A stretch of 64,000 bases of DNA from Ochotona curzoniae. Taxonomy: Eukaryota; Chordata; Mammalia; Lagomorpha; Ochotonidae. The notes under the pieces are model-generated. The model saw only the letters and a program-made list of their open reading frames with translations. It did not search any database and was not told where the DNA came from. The position numbers were made by a program, and so were the translations under genes. The DNA is taken from the NCBI RefSeq assembly GCF_017591425.1, contig NW_024465885.1, positions 45,565,001-45,629,000 of the forward strand. Reading direction: 5' to 3'. Of the stretch, positions 22,847 to 33,790 are shown in pieces. Numbering within the stretch: the stretch's first letter is position 1; every line of letters begins with the position of its first letter.

Positions 22847-23724
22847 CTTGAGTCCAGTGAACTTTCTGAAAACATTATTTTTTAAATTTAAGTAGATTTT
22901 TTAAAGTGCTGATCTTTAATGTTAATTCATCAGCTGTTTTTCTTCTACATAGTCCATCTAGCCTTTGGATTTTTAACTCCTACTACTAATTTTTGAAATC
23001 TGAATAAACAGTAAAGCTATTTTGAGGCAAATGAATTGCAGTTCCAACTTTGGGCAAAAACATGTAGGTAGTAGCTCTTACCTTACCAAGTATAGCTTGG
23101 GCGTGCTACCTGTTACAGCAACATGCAGTAATTAACTCACTCAGAAGACCTTTTTCCACCCTCCTGACACAACAGGTTGTGGCTGTCTTTCTTTGAGTTG
23201 AACTGAGACCTGTCACATATTTTCATTCACGTAAGCAATAAATAATGCACCCAAAACTCTGAGATACTTCCTGCTTTTCTATGTGATGTCAGTGGACTCA
23301 CCCAGTGTGTCCACCATGATGATTAGCCAAAATTGTGTTTGGCTTCTTCAGGATCCAGGTGGGTCACTCCTGATTGGCATTTGGCACCCAATCAAATTAG
23401 TATCAAGGGCACATTCTCCTGTGATTCCAGTCTCTTTTTTCTCAATTCTCGCCAGGTTTTACTGAATTCAATCGATGTTCACTCCTTGTCCTATCATACT
23501 TCATAGGAGGAGTGATTTAATTTATTAATGGATGTCATGGTTTTACATATTTTATGCAACATCAAATAGCATATGGTGAGACTATGCAAATCATAGATCT
23601 TATGTTGATAAAGCTTATTTTGTCAGTCTATTAATTAGCTTTAAAGATTGATTGCACTGACCTACAAAGTAATTGACAAGCTTGTCAGAACTTTGCTATT
23701 GGCTCACTGGTGGTTTATTGATGG
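22847..23724. other. Unassigned non-coding sequence
   Basis: No repeat recognised in about 0.9 kb. Sequence around 23020-23330 is of mixed composition with TAAT cores and E-boxes and could be weakly conserved, but I cannot support that. Confidence 0.35.
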
Positions 23725-23916
23725 CTTATGTGGTGGGGCTTCTGGCCCATGGGCCATGTAAGGCTAAAGAAATCATTTAGTTTGGCTCAGCTGAGGGAGC
23801 TGCAGGTGGGACTCAATAAATCTATGGCAGTTTTATTTTTAAGTTGATAGTTTTGTATGGTCCATGAACGATGTTATAAATGGGCCTTGGCAGCTAAAAA
23901 GGTTCCCCACCCTTGG
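23725..23916 (-). mobile_element. hAT-type DNA transposon fragment (possible)
   Basis: The right edge 'ggttccccacccttgg' is the reverse complement of a CAGGGGTGGGGAACC-like hAT terminal repeat. The interior has 'ccatgggccatgtaaggc' and 'gtatggtccatgaacgatg'. The left terminal repeat is not visible. Family not resolved. Confidence 0.45.
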
Positions 23917-24114
23917 CAGCACACATCACTTCTGATTCATCTGAAGCATAAATGATGCCCATCAAATAATTTCATTGTATTCTAAATCTCTGCTAATTAG
24001 TAATGCATGCAAGGTTGTTGTAGGAAATCTTGATTAATGAAACATTTCCATCTCTCCTGATGTCAAGGACACAGTATTGGTGATGTTTCTTTTAAATTTA
24101 GAAGTTCTCCCTTT

Positions 24115-24500
24115 TAAACATATTTTGTTTTATGATATAGGTCCATAGGTTCTGGGGTTGCCCGTGTCCTTCCCCAAGATCCCTCTCCCTCTCCCCCACA
24201 CTGATTTCCCCTTTACTTTTACTATGGTTGTCCTTCACAAACAATCACAAGTCCATTGTCTTGTTGAAGTGTTTCTCAACAATGTAGGCATGGACTTTGT
24301 CAGTGAGTGCATCATCTTACTGCTGGGATAGTTTGAATGCTTTCACTGGGAGTCCATCTTTGGTCTGTATGCATACAGATACGTGTAGTATTTCGTCTCC
24401 ATAGGTAAACATATCAATCTCTGTTACACTTCCATGATGTACCCTTTAACTTATAGAATCAGTGAGCACAGTCCACGTCTGGATGACAATAATAAATTTT
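24115..24500 (-). repeat. Lagomorph L1 3'-UTR fragment
   Basis: The reverse complement aligns over about 300 bp with 22339-22655, including 'accaaagatggactccca'. It is therefore the same L1 3'-UTR family in the opposite orientation, about 1.5 kb away. It is pyrimidine-rich near 24175-24215. Confidence 0.7.
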
Positions 24501-24604
24501 TGTCAATGTGAAGTTAAACAACCTCTTTCTAAAATATTTTTCTTGTTATATCCTATAATTTACATTGTTTTCTTTGAGTTTTAAGGAATATTTACAAGGA
24601 AGGA

Positions 24605-24858
24605 TTCAGCCTGGTGGTGAAGACACTGATTAAGGTGCCCACATCCCAAGCCAGAGGCACTTCTGACTCCAGTTTCCTGCTAAAACAGACCCTGGGAAGC
24701 TGGGATGATGATTGTTGCCAACAACACGGGAGACCTGGATTGAATTCCTAGCTCTGGGTTTGGTTCCAACTAAGGACCACTTTAGACATTTGGGGTAGAA
24801 ACCAGAGGATGGGAAATCTTTCTGTATCTGGACCTCCAAAATTAATCAATCGATTAAA
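24605..24858 (+). repeat. CSINE, alternative older subfamily
   Basis: 'agacactgattaaggtgccc', 'acatcccaagccagaggcac', 'agtttcctgctaaaacagac', 'cacgggagacctggattgaa' and 'ttcctagctctgggtttggt', followed by an A/T-rich tail. Same variant as at 21711 and 27577. Confidence 0.7.
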
Positions 24859-24865
24859 ACGAAGA

Positions 24866-24965
24866 ACCCATAGGTCGCATCTCCAGAGATTCTGATCAAG
24901 GGAGTCTGGGCCAGGTGCCAGGCCTCCTTACTAATTGGAAAGCAGCTTGGATGATTCTTACAAGC
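24866..24965 (+). mobile_element. MER5-type DNA transposon fragment (possible)
   Basis: 'ggtcgcatctccagagattc' and 'tgatcaagggagtctgggcc' match the internal part of MER5A, a non-autonomous hAT element. The ends are missing. Confidence 0.45.
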
Positions 24966-25926
24966 TCCATGTTTCATAAGCTTGACTGGGTCACCCCCAT
25001 CTCTGAGAATGGGAAAACACAGTCTTCATCTTATGTAATTTTCTGGCACAAGGTCAGCTTCCTCATCAGTCATTTGTAATTCCAATATTTACTGAGAGCA
25101 TCAATATGTATCAGTTGCTGCTTGGCCCTGAGAACAGACAATATCACTGACTGGGAAGGAGGGAGTTGCAAGTCAGATGCTAAAGAAAGTAGAAGTTCTA
25201 CGTTAAAACTGAACATTTTGAAACAGTAGATAACTTGTTTGTGTCTTTCCAGAACAACGGATAGTAAACATGCACAACAATGAAATCATACTTTGTTTTC
25301 AAACAAAGTGTTAGAACTTTGATACATCCTAGTTTTGTGCATATGGTCAAAGGATGAAAATACAAGATTATTTGTTAATAACTATTATGTACATTGCATG
25401 CCAGAACTCTGACACACATTAGACTTTAGCGGTACTTGACTATTCAAATTGTATTTTTAAAATCCTACTTTATAATGGAAAGACTGGTCTCCCCCCTACT
25501 TGTTTCAGCATTAGCAGATACCCCAAGGGCTCTAAGTGTCTCTTCCATTTTCTTACAGATTCAGGGGATGAGCCTGGGTGCTGAGGAGGTGAAACTGGAC
25601 AGGCATCACTGAGTCCTATGCTGTGTTTACCTTCTGGAATCTTTTTTGTCATTCAGTGTCTTCACCTCCACCACACACACCTCTGCTTCTTGGACGGTGC
25701 GGGAACTCCGGCTTTGGGCAATGAGAAGCCATTTTGCTCTGAATCTCCAGTCCACCTCCAAAGCAACATTCTTCTGTCAGTACAACATGAAGCTGCCATT
25801 CCACCCTAGAACTCTCTCTTCTGTTCTCATTGAATTAAACAAGAGATACAGAGTCCTTTGTGACCATTCTCCAACCCTACACAACAACATTTACTCCTTA
25901 CAAGGTCAGTTAGGGAGAACCAGTCA
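24966..25926. other. Unassigned non-coding sequence
   Basis: No element could be assigned. The 130-codon frame at 25646-26038 starts here and runs into the following SINE, so it is a chance frame. Confidence 0.35.
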
Positions 25927-26121
25927 GGACAGCTCAATGCCTTGGGACCCTGTACCTGTATGGGGGACCCAGAAGAGGCTCCAGGCTCCTGGCTTTGGAT
26001 CAGCTCAGCTCCAGTCACTGCAGCTGTTTGGGGAGTGAATCATCGGATATAAGATCTTCCTCTCCATCTCTCCTCTTCTCTGTTTATCTGACTTTGCAAT
26101 AAAAAAATAAATAAATCTTTA
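25927..26121 (+). repeat. CSINE, head missing
   Basis: Only the 3' half is present: 'gctcaatgccttgggaccct', 'cctggctttggatcagctca', 'ttggggagtgaatcatcgg', 'atctttcctct'-like pyrimidine block and an 'aataaataaatcttt' tail. Truncated at its 5' side, as expected from incomplete reverse transcription. Confidence 0.9.
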
Positions 26122-27079
26122 AAACAATGCTAAGTAGAACTTCACTGTCTTTGACATTTATCAGCTATTGGAAATCACTTAATGTCCTCAGATCTCAGCC
26201 ACCTTCTTTGTAAAAATATTACCTTATAATTGCCCAAAAGCTTACATGAATCACTAATTAAACTTCAAAAAGAAAACATGTATGTTAGTGGTTGCCATGG
26301 GATAAGCATGTGTGCGCTTGTTTATATTACTGTTTTTGTTGTTCTTCATTTTTGATGCACAAAGTAGAAAGAAACACACATAATGAATGATTTTTGTATC
26401 ATTAAAAAACAAATACTACCTCGCCATGTTGAGACTCTTTCCCATTAAACTATGATGGCAGGAGCAAGTCATTCACAAGTCGGCCGCAAAGTGACTATCA
26501 AAGAATAGGATAATTACAAATTTATTAAAACTGGGTAGACAACATATCTTAGTACTCACATTTATTACCAAGTGCTAAGTATTGGAAATGTGTGAAGTGA
26601 AAACCGAATCAGATATGAGACCCCTGAAATGGCCTTTTGAATCTGGTTGGAGACACACATCCTGGACTGCACCTGCCTAAACGGATACTTCCTGCCAGCA
26701 AAGGAGCATTTTGAAGGATTTGCCAAAATGGCCTTGTACTCCAATTAGAGTCACTAAGAAATAATTAACTTGTTTTGAGAATTACAAACTGAAATTTGAG
26801 ACAATGTTGTTGACAACTGGGTAAGTCATCTCCCAGTTGCTATTTCTGCTTCCGATAAATCTGACTTTGCACCATGCCAAGGGGCTCTATTCATATTACA
26901 TCGACCTAACTAATGTCCCATGGTGGGTGGATAAAATATCTTCAGGGCTTCTTGCAATAATCCTCTGGTCATCATTGGAGATGCTATCAGCCTATCTATA
27001 TTATATCAGTATAAAATATAGGCAGCATATAATGACTTCCCAAATTTTCTCACATCATCTTCTGGCTGTGCAAATCTGT
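26122..27079. other. Unassigned AT-rich sequence
   Basis: No repeat assigned. The 82-codon frame at 26837-27085 has no recognisable domain and runs into an LTR. Confidence 0.35.
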
Positions 27080-27511
27080 GAGTGAGTATGTTACCTTGTA
27101 CAGCAAAAGAGACTTGGCAGACATGATAATGTTAAGGAATTTGAGATGGGAAGATTGTCCTGGGTTATCTAATTTGCCCTGGAGAAATCATAGGATCCTT
27201 GGACAGAGAGGGCCTTTTCTACTGTGATCAGAAGCTGCGACTGCAAGCAGAATTAGCAGGCTCTGAAGAGGAAAGAGACCTATCTCAAGTCAAGGAATAC
27301 AGGCAATTTCTAAAACCACAAAACACAAGAGAGCAGGTGTTCCTTGAGAACTCCGGGGGAGGGACGGTGTCCTGGCAACACCTTGGCTGTAATGGGGTGA
27401 GGATTATGTTTCAATGTTTCCTTAGATGCAAAAAGAGTGACTGGCAGCTGTTTTAGGATACCTAAGATGGTGATATTTTGCTATAGCAGCAATATAAATC
27501 TATCAGACAAG
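27080..27511 (+). mobile_element. MaLR LTR, MLT1-type
   Basis: Follows the MLT1B order: 'gtatgttaccttgtacagca', 'aaagagacttggcagacatg', 'gagatgggaagattgtcct', 'ggttatct', and at the end 'tatagcagcaatataaatct'. It is a solitary LTR, about 430 bp, near full length. The 85-codon frame at 27199-27456 lies within it. Confidence 0.8.
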
Positions 27512-27576
27512 TCTACTGAGTTTTGAACAAGATGGCAACATGTCTTCAGTGAATTTCTATTTAAATGTTAAAAAGC

Positions 27577-27877
27577 AGGCTGGAGAGGGCACATCTTTGA
27601 CGCAGTGTCTTAGCTACTGTTTGGGATGCCTGTATGCTGAATACTGGGATGGGTCACAGCCCCACTCCGACTCCATCTTCCTGCTAGTGTGCACACTGGG
27701 TAAGCCATAGCTCAAGCCCTTGGGGCATTGTCACACATAAGCGTTCCTGACACTTGACTTCTGCCTGGTCCAGCCTCCACTATTGTAGACGTCAGGAAAA
27801 TGAACCAGTAGATGGCAAATCTACCTCCCTTCTCAAATAAATAATGAATAAACCCTTCCAAATTCGAAAAAAAAAAC
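27577..27877 (+). repeat. CSINE, alternative older subfamily
   Basis: 'gtcttagctactgtttggga', 'tgcctgtatgctgaatactg', 'cttcctgctagtgtgcacac', 'gaaccagtagatggcaaatc' and an AATAAATAATG plus A-run tail. Same variant as at 21711 and 24605, with a well-preserved tail. Confidence 0.75.
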
Positions 27878-28084
27878 CTACATTCTTACTATATGGACTT
27901 AACTTGAATGCAACCAGTAAAAAATATTTTTTTTAGAACTTCTTATGGTGCTAGACACCATGAAAAGTCTAAGAATACAGGACTGGAAGGGGCAGCAAAC
28001 CCTCTTAGGAGTTAATTTTGTGGGGTTCACTGAGAAAGAGGGAATTCACTGGGAATTTTGTAGACTTTACCTCAACCATTTTTT

Positions 28085-28238
28085 ATGACAGGTCCAGGAG
28101 GCAGGTGATAGTATCACACAGATGGAAAAAAATGACAAGTAAATGAACTTGACAAGGCCATACATTAATGAGTGGTGGAGTCAGGATAGGATCCCACACA
28201 ATTTGGCTCCAGAGCCCATAGCATTGACTATTCCAACC
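28085..28238 (-). repeat. MIR fragment (possible)
   Basis: 'aatgagtggtggagtcagga', 'taggatccca' and 'ggctccagagcccatagcat' follow the antisense head of MIR. The core is diverged. Confidence 0.5.
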
Positions 28239-28464
28239 CACAGGTTGCACATAAATAATATCAACAGAATGGTGATCACCCAGACAATAGACATGAAAGA
28301 GAGAGGGCGTTACACTCAGGGTGCATACAAGCATCAAAGTGCTAGTCTCATTTGAATTGGATGGAAAATGTTTGAGAATATGCCATCATTTTACCTTAAT
28401 GGGAGTCAACAATAATTCCTAACACTCACTGTTGCCCCATGTATGTGCTTCCTTTTATTGTATA

Positions 28465-28830
28465 ACAGATCAAAACTAAATGGCTTGGAACAATAAGGAC
28501 TTTCTCATGTTCACGTATCTATGGAACATCCTGGGGTTTCTGGAATAAACTGGATTGAGTCACGCACCCATAACTGGGCATTGGACTTCACCCTTGTTTG
28601 GGATCAGCTGGCAATGGGCTGTGCTACCTCAGTTTCCTGCATGTGAGCTCCGTCCTCCAGTTTGCTAGTCTTGGCTTGTTCACACAGAGGTCATAGGGTT
28701 CTCGGAGATCAGCAAGCTAGGCCGGCATGCATTATGCTGTGTGCCATTAAGACTGCTAATTCTGGGGGAGTTGAAGGGAAAGATTCAAATAAAACGGAGT
28801 CTATTTTTTCAAGGAAGGTGCTAAAATGTC
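28465..28830. repeat. Unclassified old interspersed repeat (LTR-like)
   Basis: Contains 'actaaatggcttggaacaat', 'cagctggcaatgggctgtgc' and 'ccagtttgctagtcttggct', phrases I associate with an old mammalian LTR or MER element. I could not name the family. Confidence 0.35.
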
Positions 28831-28870
28831 ACAATGTAAAAAGTCTTGGACACAGGAATTACAGACATTA

Positions 28871-29579
28871 AACCTCAGTGACAACTTTTGATATAGATAG
28901 TGTTAAAATACTCATCTGATTGTTGAGTAAACTGCGGAGCCAACAATGGCAACAGAGGCCTGTGATGCCACAATGACACATAGACAAGGGGACTTGGCCT
29001 GTGTGTCCAAAGGGCACGGGAGTCAGTCTTATCTAGTACCTCAATAGGACAGCAGGATGGCCAGTAGCTGAGAGCTATCATGAGGCTGGGGGTGAACAGG
29101 AGTCAGCAAGAGGAGCTGAAAGCAGGAGCGGAGAGTGGAGGTGACCACACTGGCCAAGCGTCTGTTCCAGACCGGGAGAAAAACGAGGAGCAACTGACAA
29201 AAGTTATGGCTGGGAACTTGAGTGAGAGCAGAGAACTGATGGAAGAGGTTACTGGATGTGGCCACTGACCGAATGCAGAGAGAAATGGACGAACGGGAAG
29301 ATGGCAGATGCAGATGTTATTTACAGAAAATCAGGCTGTGTGAGCAGACTATGGATAGGATGCTTCTCATTTACAGCTCATTCAGTAAACATTCCGGTGC
29401 CCATGAGAAGCAAATGCACTTGAGATACTGCAGAGACTTCAGCAGGCCACACCTGCTTAACAGAGTTTCTGCTGTAGTAAGGGATTATCGGTCGTCTACG
29501 ATACTCTTCATGAAGAAGCAACTTCAACAGTGTGACAGAAGTTCTAGTTATCACAGTCCTAGTGAGCATGGCTTCTGAA
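28871..29579. other. Unassigned sequence with short open frames
   Basis: Two overlapping plus-strand frames (62 and 106 codons, 29080-29578) are charge-rich, but I recognise no domain and see no convincing splice signals. I treat them as chance frames in purine-rich DNA. Confidence 0.35.
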
Positions 29580-29815
29580 ACAAATTATTACTAACTCTGA
29601 GACACGGAATAACAGAAATGTATTCTCTCACAGTCTGGATGCCAGAGATTATAATAAAGACCCCCCTCCGCCCAGGTCAAAATTAAAGTGCCAGCAAGAT
29701 CATAGCCCTTCTGAGGGATCCATAGGAGAAGTCTGTGGACTCATTTGCCTTCTGCTGGCTGATGGTAGTCCTCAGCTGGTGGTAGCCTTGTTTCAGTCTT
29801 TGTACCAACTAATTA
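29580..29815 (-). mobile_element. MaLR LTR fragment, MLT1-type
   Basis: The antisense MLT1 3' half: 'aacagaaatgtattctctca', 'cagtctggatgccagagatt', 'ttaaagtgccagcaagatca' and 'gcccttctgagg'. It opposes the MLT1 LTR at 27080. Confidence 0.6.
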
Positions 29816-30031
29816 TGTATAGGACAGCATTTAAAGTTTACTGCAATAATGCACAGTGATTTGTCCATCTCAAGATAGATGCAGACACTGAAAGTTTGAA
29901 TGCTAGGATGAGTGGAGAGAAGGCTCTGCATGAGTGTTGAAAGTGGATGGAATGTCCTGATCCTGGATGAGGCCAGCTTAAAATAATAGAGTCCTCCCTC
30001 ACCACCCGTCCAGTATGCCCTACAGGTAAGC

Positions 30032-30389
30032 AAAATCCACAAATGGGGCCGGGTGGGCATGGCCTAGTGGCTAAAGTCCTCGCCTTGAATGTGCCAGGAT
30101 CCCTAATGGGCGCCGGTTCTAATCCTGGCAGCTCCACTTCCCATCCAGCTCCCTGCTTGTGGCCTGGGAAAGCAGTCAAGGATGGCTCAAAGCTTTGGGA
30201 CCCTGCACCCCTGTGGGAGACCCGGAAGAGGTTCCTGGATCCCAGCTTCGGATCTGCACAGAACTGGCCATTGAGGTCACTCAGGGAGTGAATCATCGGA
30301 TGGAAGATCTTCCTCTCTGTCTCTCCTCCTCTCTGTGTATCTGACTTTGTAGTAAAAATAAATAAATCTTTTTAAAAAATCCACAAATG
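30032..30389 (+). repeat. CSINE with 14-bp target-site duplication
   Basis: The body at 30046-30375 is full length: a 'gggccgggtgggcatggcct' head, a good B box (GGTTCTAATCC), 'gcttgtggcctgggaaagca', 'caaagctttgggaccctgca', 'gagtgaatcatcggatggaa' and an 'aataaataaatctttttaaa' tail. It is flanked by a perfect AAAATCCACAAATG duplication at 30032-30045 and 30376-30389. The open frames across it belong to the SINE. Confidence 0.97.
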
Positions 30390-31289
30390 TCCAAATTTCT
30401 CCTATAAAATGCCACAGTGTTTGGATATAACTATACTCATTCTTCTGCATTTTGGATTATTTACGATATCAATGTTGCCCAAACCATGATGAGACTGCAT
30501 TACTAAGAGAATAATGACAAAAGAAAAAGAAGTGCGTGTTTGTTTGATACAGATGCAGTGAAAGGTATACAGGTGGAATCTAAACTGGATGAAGTTTGCA
30601 GAACTAGGACCCAACAGGAAAGTTGTTATTACATTGAGAATGAGAAGAAAAGAACAAAGGCCACATGATAAGCCAGCACTTAAGAGACAGTTGACTTCCG
30701 TTTCATCAGTCCCCAAAAATACAGACTTCAGGAAAAAAAAGAAAAGGACCAGCATAATGTCCCCCCCTTTTTTTTTTTCCTCCCCAGACATTCTTCAAAC
30801 AAGCTGGGGCAGGGCATTGATTGCTGATTAAAATGGAAAATGGGAAATGGAACTTTCAGTTCTGAATCATATAAGCACCCGACCGGGCCCAGTGCTCTTC
30901 TTGCATGGTGTGCTAACAGGGGTTTAAAAGACTCTCCTAACACAGGACACCTTGTTCTCCAGGCTGAGCCTCCTGAAAGACTGCGCTGTGCTTTTTGAGT
31001 GGAAAAGTTTGCTAGCTGTGTTAGGGTTCAACAGTCCTGTTTGCAGTATCAGTAATGATCCTCTCACAGGTGTCAAAGTGAGAAACATTGCTTCCTTTTG
31101 GGTTGCTTCTTTAGGAAGAACTACGAAAGTGGGGGAAATGCCTAGTCAAAATCCATTTCTTGCTAGGGACATGTGATGGTGTACTTATATGAGAGTGCTG
31201 GGTATAATTTTATTTGTTGTCAAGGCACTTGAATTGTTATTTTGGTAAAAGAAAAATAATAAACCATCTTATTCACAAGAATGAAATAA
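30390..31289. other. Unassigned sequence with a C7T11 polypyrimidine tract
   Basis: No repeat recognised. The 129-codon minus-strand frame (30402-30791) starts in the poly-purine/pyrimidine tract at 30760-30785 and has no recognisable domain. Confidence 0.35.
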
Positions 31290-31624
31290 TTTAAAAATGC
31301 TTACTTACTTGAGATGGGATTAGTGGGGAGCTGGGTCACTCCACAAATGCCACAATAGGCCCTTGTGGGATAAGGCTTGACTCCAGGAATTCAATCCCAG
31401 TGTCCCATGGGGTTGGCTGGGATTCTACTCCTTGAACATCATCAGTGACTTCCAGGGTTTACAAGAGAGGAAAGCCAGATTCAGGAGTATGCAGGGCCAC
31501 CTGCCACTGCTTTCCCAGGCTGCAAGAAGAAACTGGTTGGAAAGTGGAGCGGCCAGGACACGAACCAGAGCCCAATTGGGATCCAAGCACATAGGATTTA
31601 GCCACTGGGCCACTGCACTGGACC
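31290..31624 (-). repeat. CSINE
   Basis: Reverse copy: 'ggagctgggtcactccacaa', 'ctgctttcccaggctgcaag', 'aaactggttggaaagtggag', 'cacgaaccagagcccaattg', 'ggatttagccactgggccac' and an 'actggaccc' head. The middle is rearranged or diverged relative to the other copies. Confidence 0.85.
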
Positions 31625-31946
31625 CAGAGGTGGGCATTTTAAGTGACCTCTTCATTGCTAACTCAAATGCCTACCCTCAAACTGAGTTTTTATGAGATAT
31701 CCCATATAGCTCTTGTGAGAGATATATTTTTGTTCACATTGACTTTCTTGAGTCTGGTGTTTACATATATATTCCTAGTTCGTGAATAGTGATTTGTGAA
31801 AAGTTAGTGTTTTATAATTCTGTTGACTATGATAAGTTCTACTTTCAGTATTTATAAGTGAAAGTAGAGAGTGATAGCTAATTTCAGATAGCTAGCAACT
31901 CACATTGGGTCTGGACACTCAGTGAATTATTTTATATCCCTCTGTT

Positions 31947-32320
31947 AATATCACAGTCTTCTTTTTTTAATTTTTTTTAAAGATTTATTTTTATTATTTT
32001 TTTTTATTGGAAAGGCAGATATACAGAGCAGAGGAGAGACAGAGAGGAAGATCTTCCATCCAATGATTCACTCCCCAAGTGAGCGCAACGGCCGATGCTA
32101 TGCCAATCCAAAGCCAGGAGCCTCTTCCCGGTCTCCCACGCAGGTGCAGGGTCCCAAAGCTTTGGGCCGTCCTCGACTGCCTTCCCGGGCCACGGGCAGG
32201 GAACTGGAAGGGAAGCAGGGCTGCCGGGATTAGAACCGGCACCCATATGGGATCCCGGGCGTGCAAGGCGAGGACTCAACCACTTGCGCCACCGTGCCGG
32301 GCCCAATATCACAGTCTTCT
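31947..32320 (-). repeat. Young CSINE with 16-bp target-site duplication
   Basis: The body at 31963-32304 is near-consensus and CpG-rich. The tRNA-derived promoter is intact on the minus strand: A box TGGCGCAAGTGG at 32280-32291 and B box GGTTCTAATCC at 32227-32237. The A/T tail is at 31963-32010. It is flanked by a perfect AATATCACAGTCTTCT duplication at 31947-31962 and 32305-32320. The low divergence suggests a recent insertion. All open frames here (up to 102 codons) belong to the SINE. Confidence 0.98.
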
Positions 32321-32718
32321 AATGTTACCCTAACCCCATCCTCTAATACTGTATCTTAATCTGTACTAACCCTATATTTTAAAAAATAGCCTGTATTTTA
32401 ATACTAACAACAAATTCTCAGCAGATTGGAGCTGTGTTTGACAGATGATATTCTAACGTTAAGCTTCGCAGCACAGGTAAATAGAGCGTACTGAGCTGAT
32501 TTCATACAGCCACAGGATGCAATAACCAATGAGAACATAGGTCCTCTCCACTGTGTTGAAGCCTCAGCTTTACCATTAGGAATGTGAGATTCCTTATGAA
32601 GTAAGTAAACCTGCCAGGTGACTAAGCGACAGTTGTGCATCAGTCACGTCAATGCAAGAAGTCTCTCTGTCTGGTTGACCTTGCCCGGTCAGTTAAACAC
32701 TCCGGCTTCAATAGGAGT
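32321..32718. other. Unassigned non-coding sequence
   Basis: No recognisable element. A short minus-strand frame (32404-32640) has no domain. Confidence 0.35.
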
Positions 32719-33076
32719 TGCTATTGTCTGGGAGACCTTTTACTGTCCCCCTAGGTTCCATTGTAATTGAAGGTTTGATCCCTATAATGGCAGAATTAGG
32801 AGGTATCATGGACCTGTAAGAGGAAAGCCTAGTAGGAAAATACACTCAAAAGGGGTTAAAGGATGCCACCCAACTCTTGGCTCATCTTTGAGCTGTGACC
32901 CTGTGCCTGACACATGTGTCTACTCCTGTCATGTGGCATTTCTCATTCACCAAGAAGTTTTCAGCAGAGCGAAGCCAAAGCATGGACCATGTCCTTGAAC
33001 TCCCCAAACTGTGAATTCAACAAACTTCATCAATTTCCTCTATCAAGTATTTCATAATAGTGGAAAAATATGACAA
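32719..33076 (+). mobile_element. MaLR LTR, MST-type
   Basis: Follows the MST order in sense orientation: 'tgctattgtctgggagacct', 'tgaaggtttgatccctataa', 'tggcagaattaggaggtat', 'tcattcaccaagaagttttc' and, near the end, 'caaacttcatcaatttcc' before 'aatagtggaaaaat'. The length of about 358 bp fits a slightly deleted full LTR. Confidence 0.65.
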
Positions 33077-33312
33077 AAGCAAACATGATTTGCAACCAAT
33101 TTCTATCCATAGCTATGTTCAGCTTCATATTGGCCTCATTTCAATGGCTAAGAAGGCTTCTTGGAAATTCTTGCCTTTATAAATTTGTAGACTGTATTAG
33201 GTTTGTCAATATTTCGTGTGATAGAAGTCCTATTTCTATGCAAGATTGTATAGAAAAATTAATATGTTCTTTTTTTTTTCTATTCCAGTTGCCCTAATGT
33301 GCCACTAAGGTC

Positions 33313-33790
33313 AACAATATGGCCTGAATACTTGTGTTCCCCAAAATTCTTCTGTTCAAATTCTAATCCTTGTGGTAATGGTATAAAGAAGTGGGTGAGG
33401 GTGAGGCGTTGGTGTGATAGCTCAACTGGCTAATCCTCCATCTTGCAGTGTTGGCATCCCATGTGGTCACAGGTTTATGTCCTGGATGCTCTACTTAATA
33501 CCTAGCTCCCTGTTTATGGCTTGGGGGAGTGGAGGATGGCCCAAGTCCTTGGGTCTCTGTACCAACATGGGAGATCCAGAATAGGCTCCTGACTTTTGAT
33601 CTGGTCAGCTCTGGCCACTGAGACCATTTGGGGAGTGAAGCAGTAAAATGAAAGATCTTTCTCTGTGTCTCTCCTTATCTCTATAAATCCACTTCTTCAA
33701 AAAAAAGTCATGAGGAAGAATCCTTCACTATGGAATTAGTGTTCCTATAGAAATTGCCTGAGAAAGCTGTCTTGGTCGCCTTTTGGACAT
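33313..33790 (+). mobile_element. MLT1A-type LTR, interrupted by a CSINE
   Basis: The left part (33313-33414) has 'tatggcctgaatacttgtgt' and 'ccccaaaattcttctgttca', the start of an MLT1A/MST-like LTR. The right part (33707-33790) resumes with 'catgaggaagaatccttcac', 'atggaattagtgttcctata' and 'gcctgagaaagctgtcttgg'. A CSINE occupies the middle. It is truncated at the right. Confidence 0.65.
33415..33706 (+). repeat. CSINE inserted in an LTR
   Basis: Forward older-type copy: 'gatagctcaactggctaatc', 'gttggcatcccatgtggtca', 'gaggatggcccaagtccttg', 'atttggggagtgaagcagta' and a pyrimidine block with a short A-run. It splits the MLT1A-type LTR, so it is younger than that LTR. Confidence 0.88.

Noticed and set aside
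29080..29578. Charge-rich 62- and 106-codon frames as a possible exon pair
   Set aside because: No convincing splice sites and no recognisable family; the sequence is purine-rich.
30043..30344. Overlapping open frames of 61-152 codons
   Set aside because: They fall within, or run into, the CSINE with its 14-bp target duplication.
32227..32291. A and B boxes suggesting a tRNA gene
   Set aside because: They belong to the tRNA-derived head of the CSINE; there is no cloverleaf or anticodon arm.
31994..32333. Several open frames of 75-102 codons on both strands
   Set aside because: All lie inside the young CSINE, whose GC-rich body happens to lack stops.
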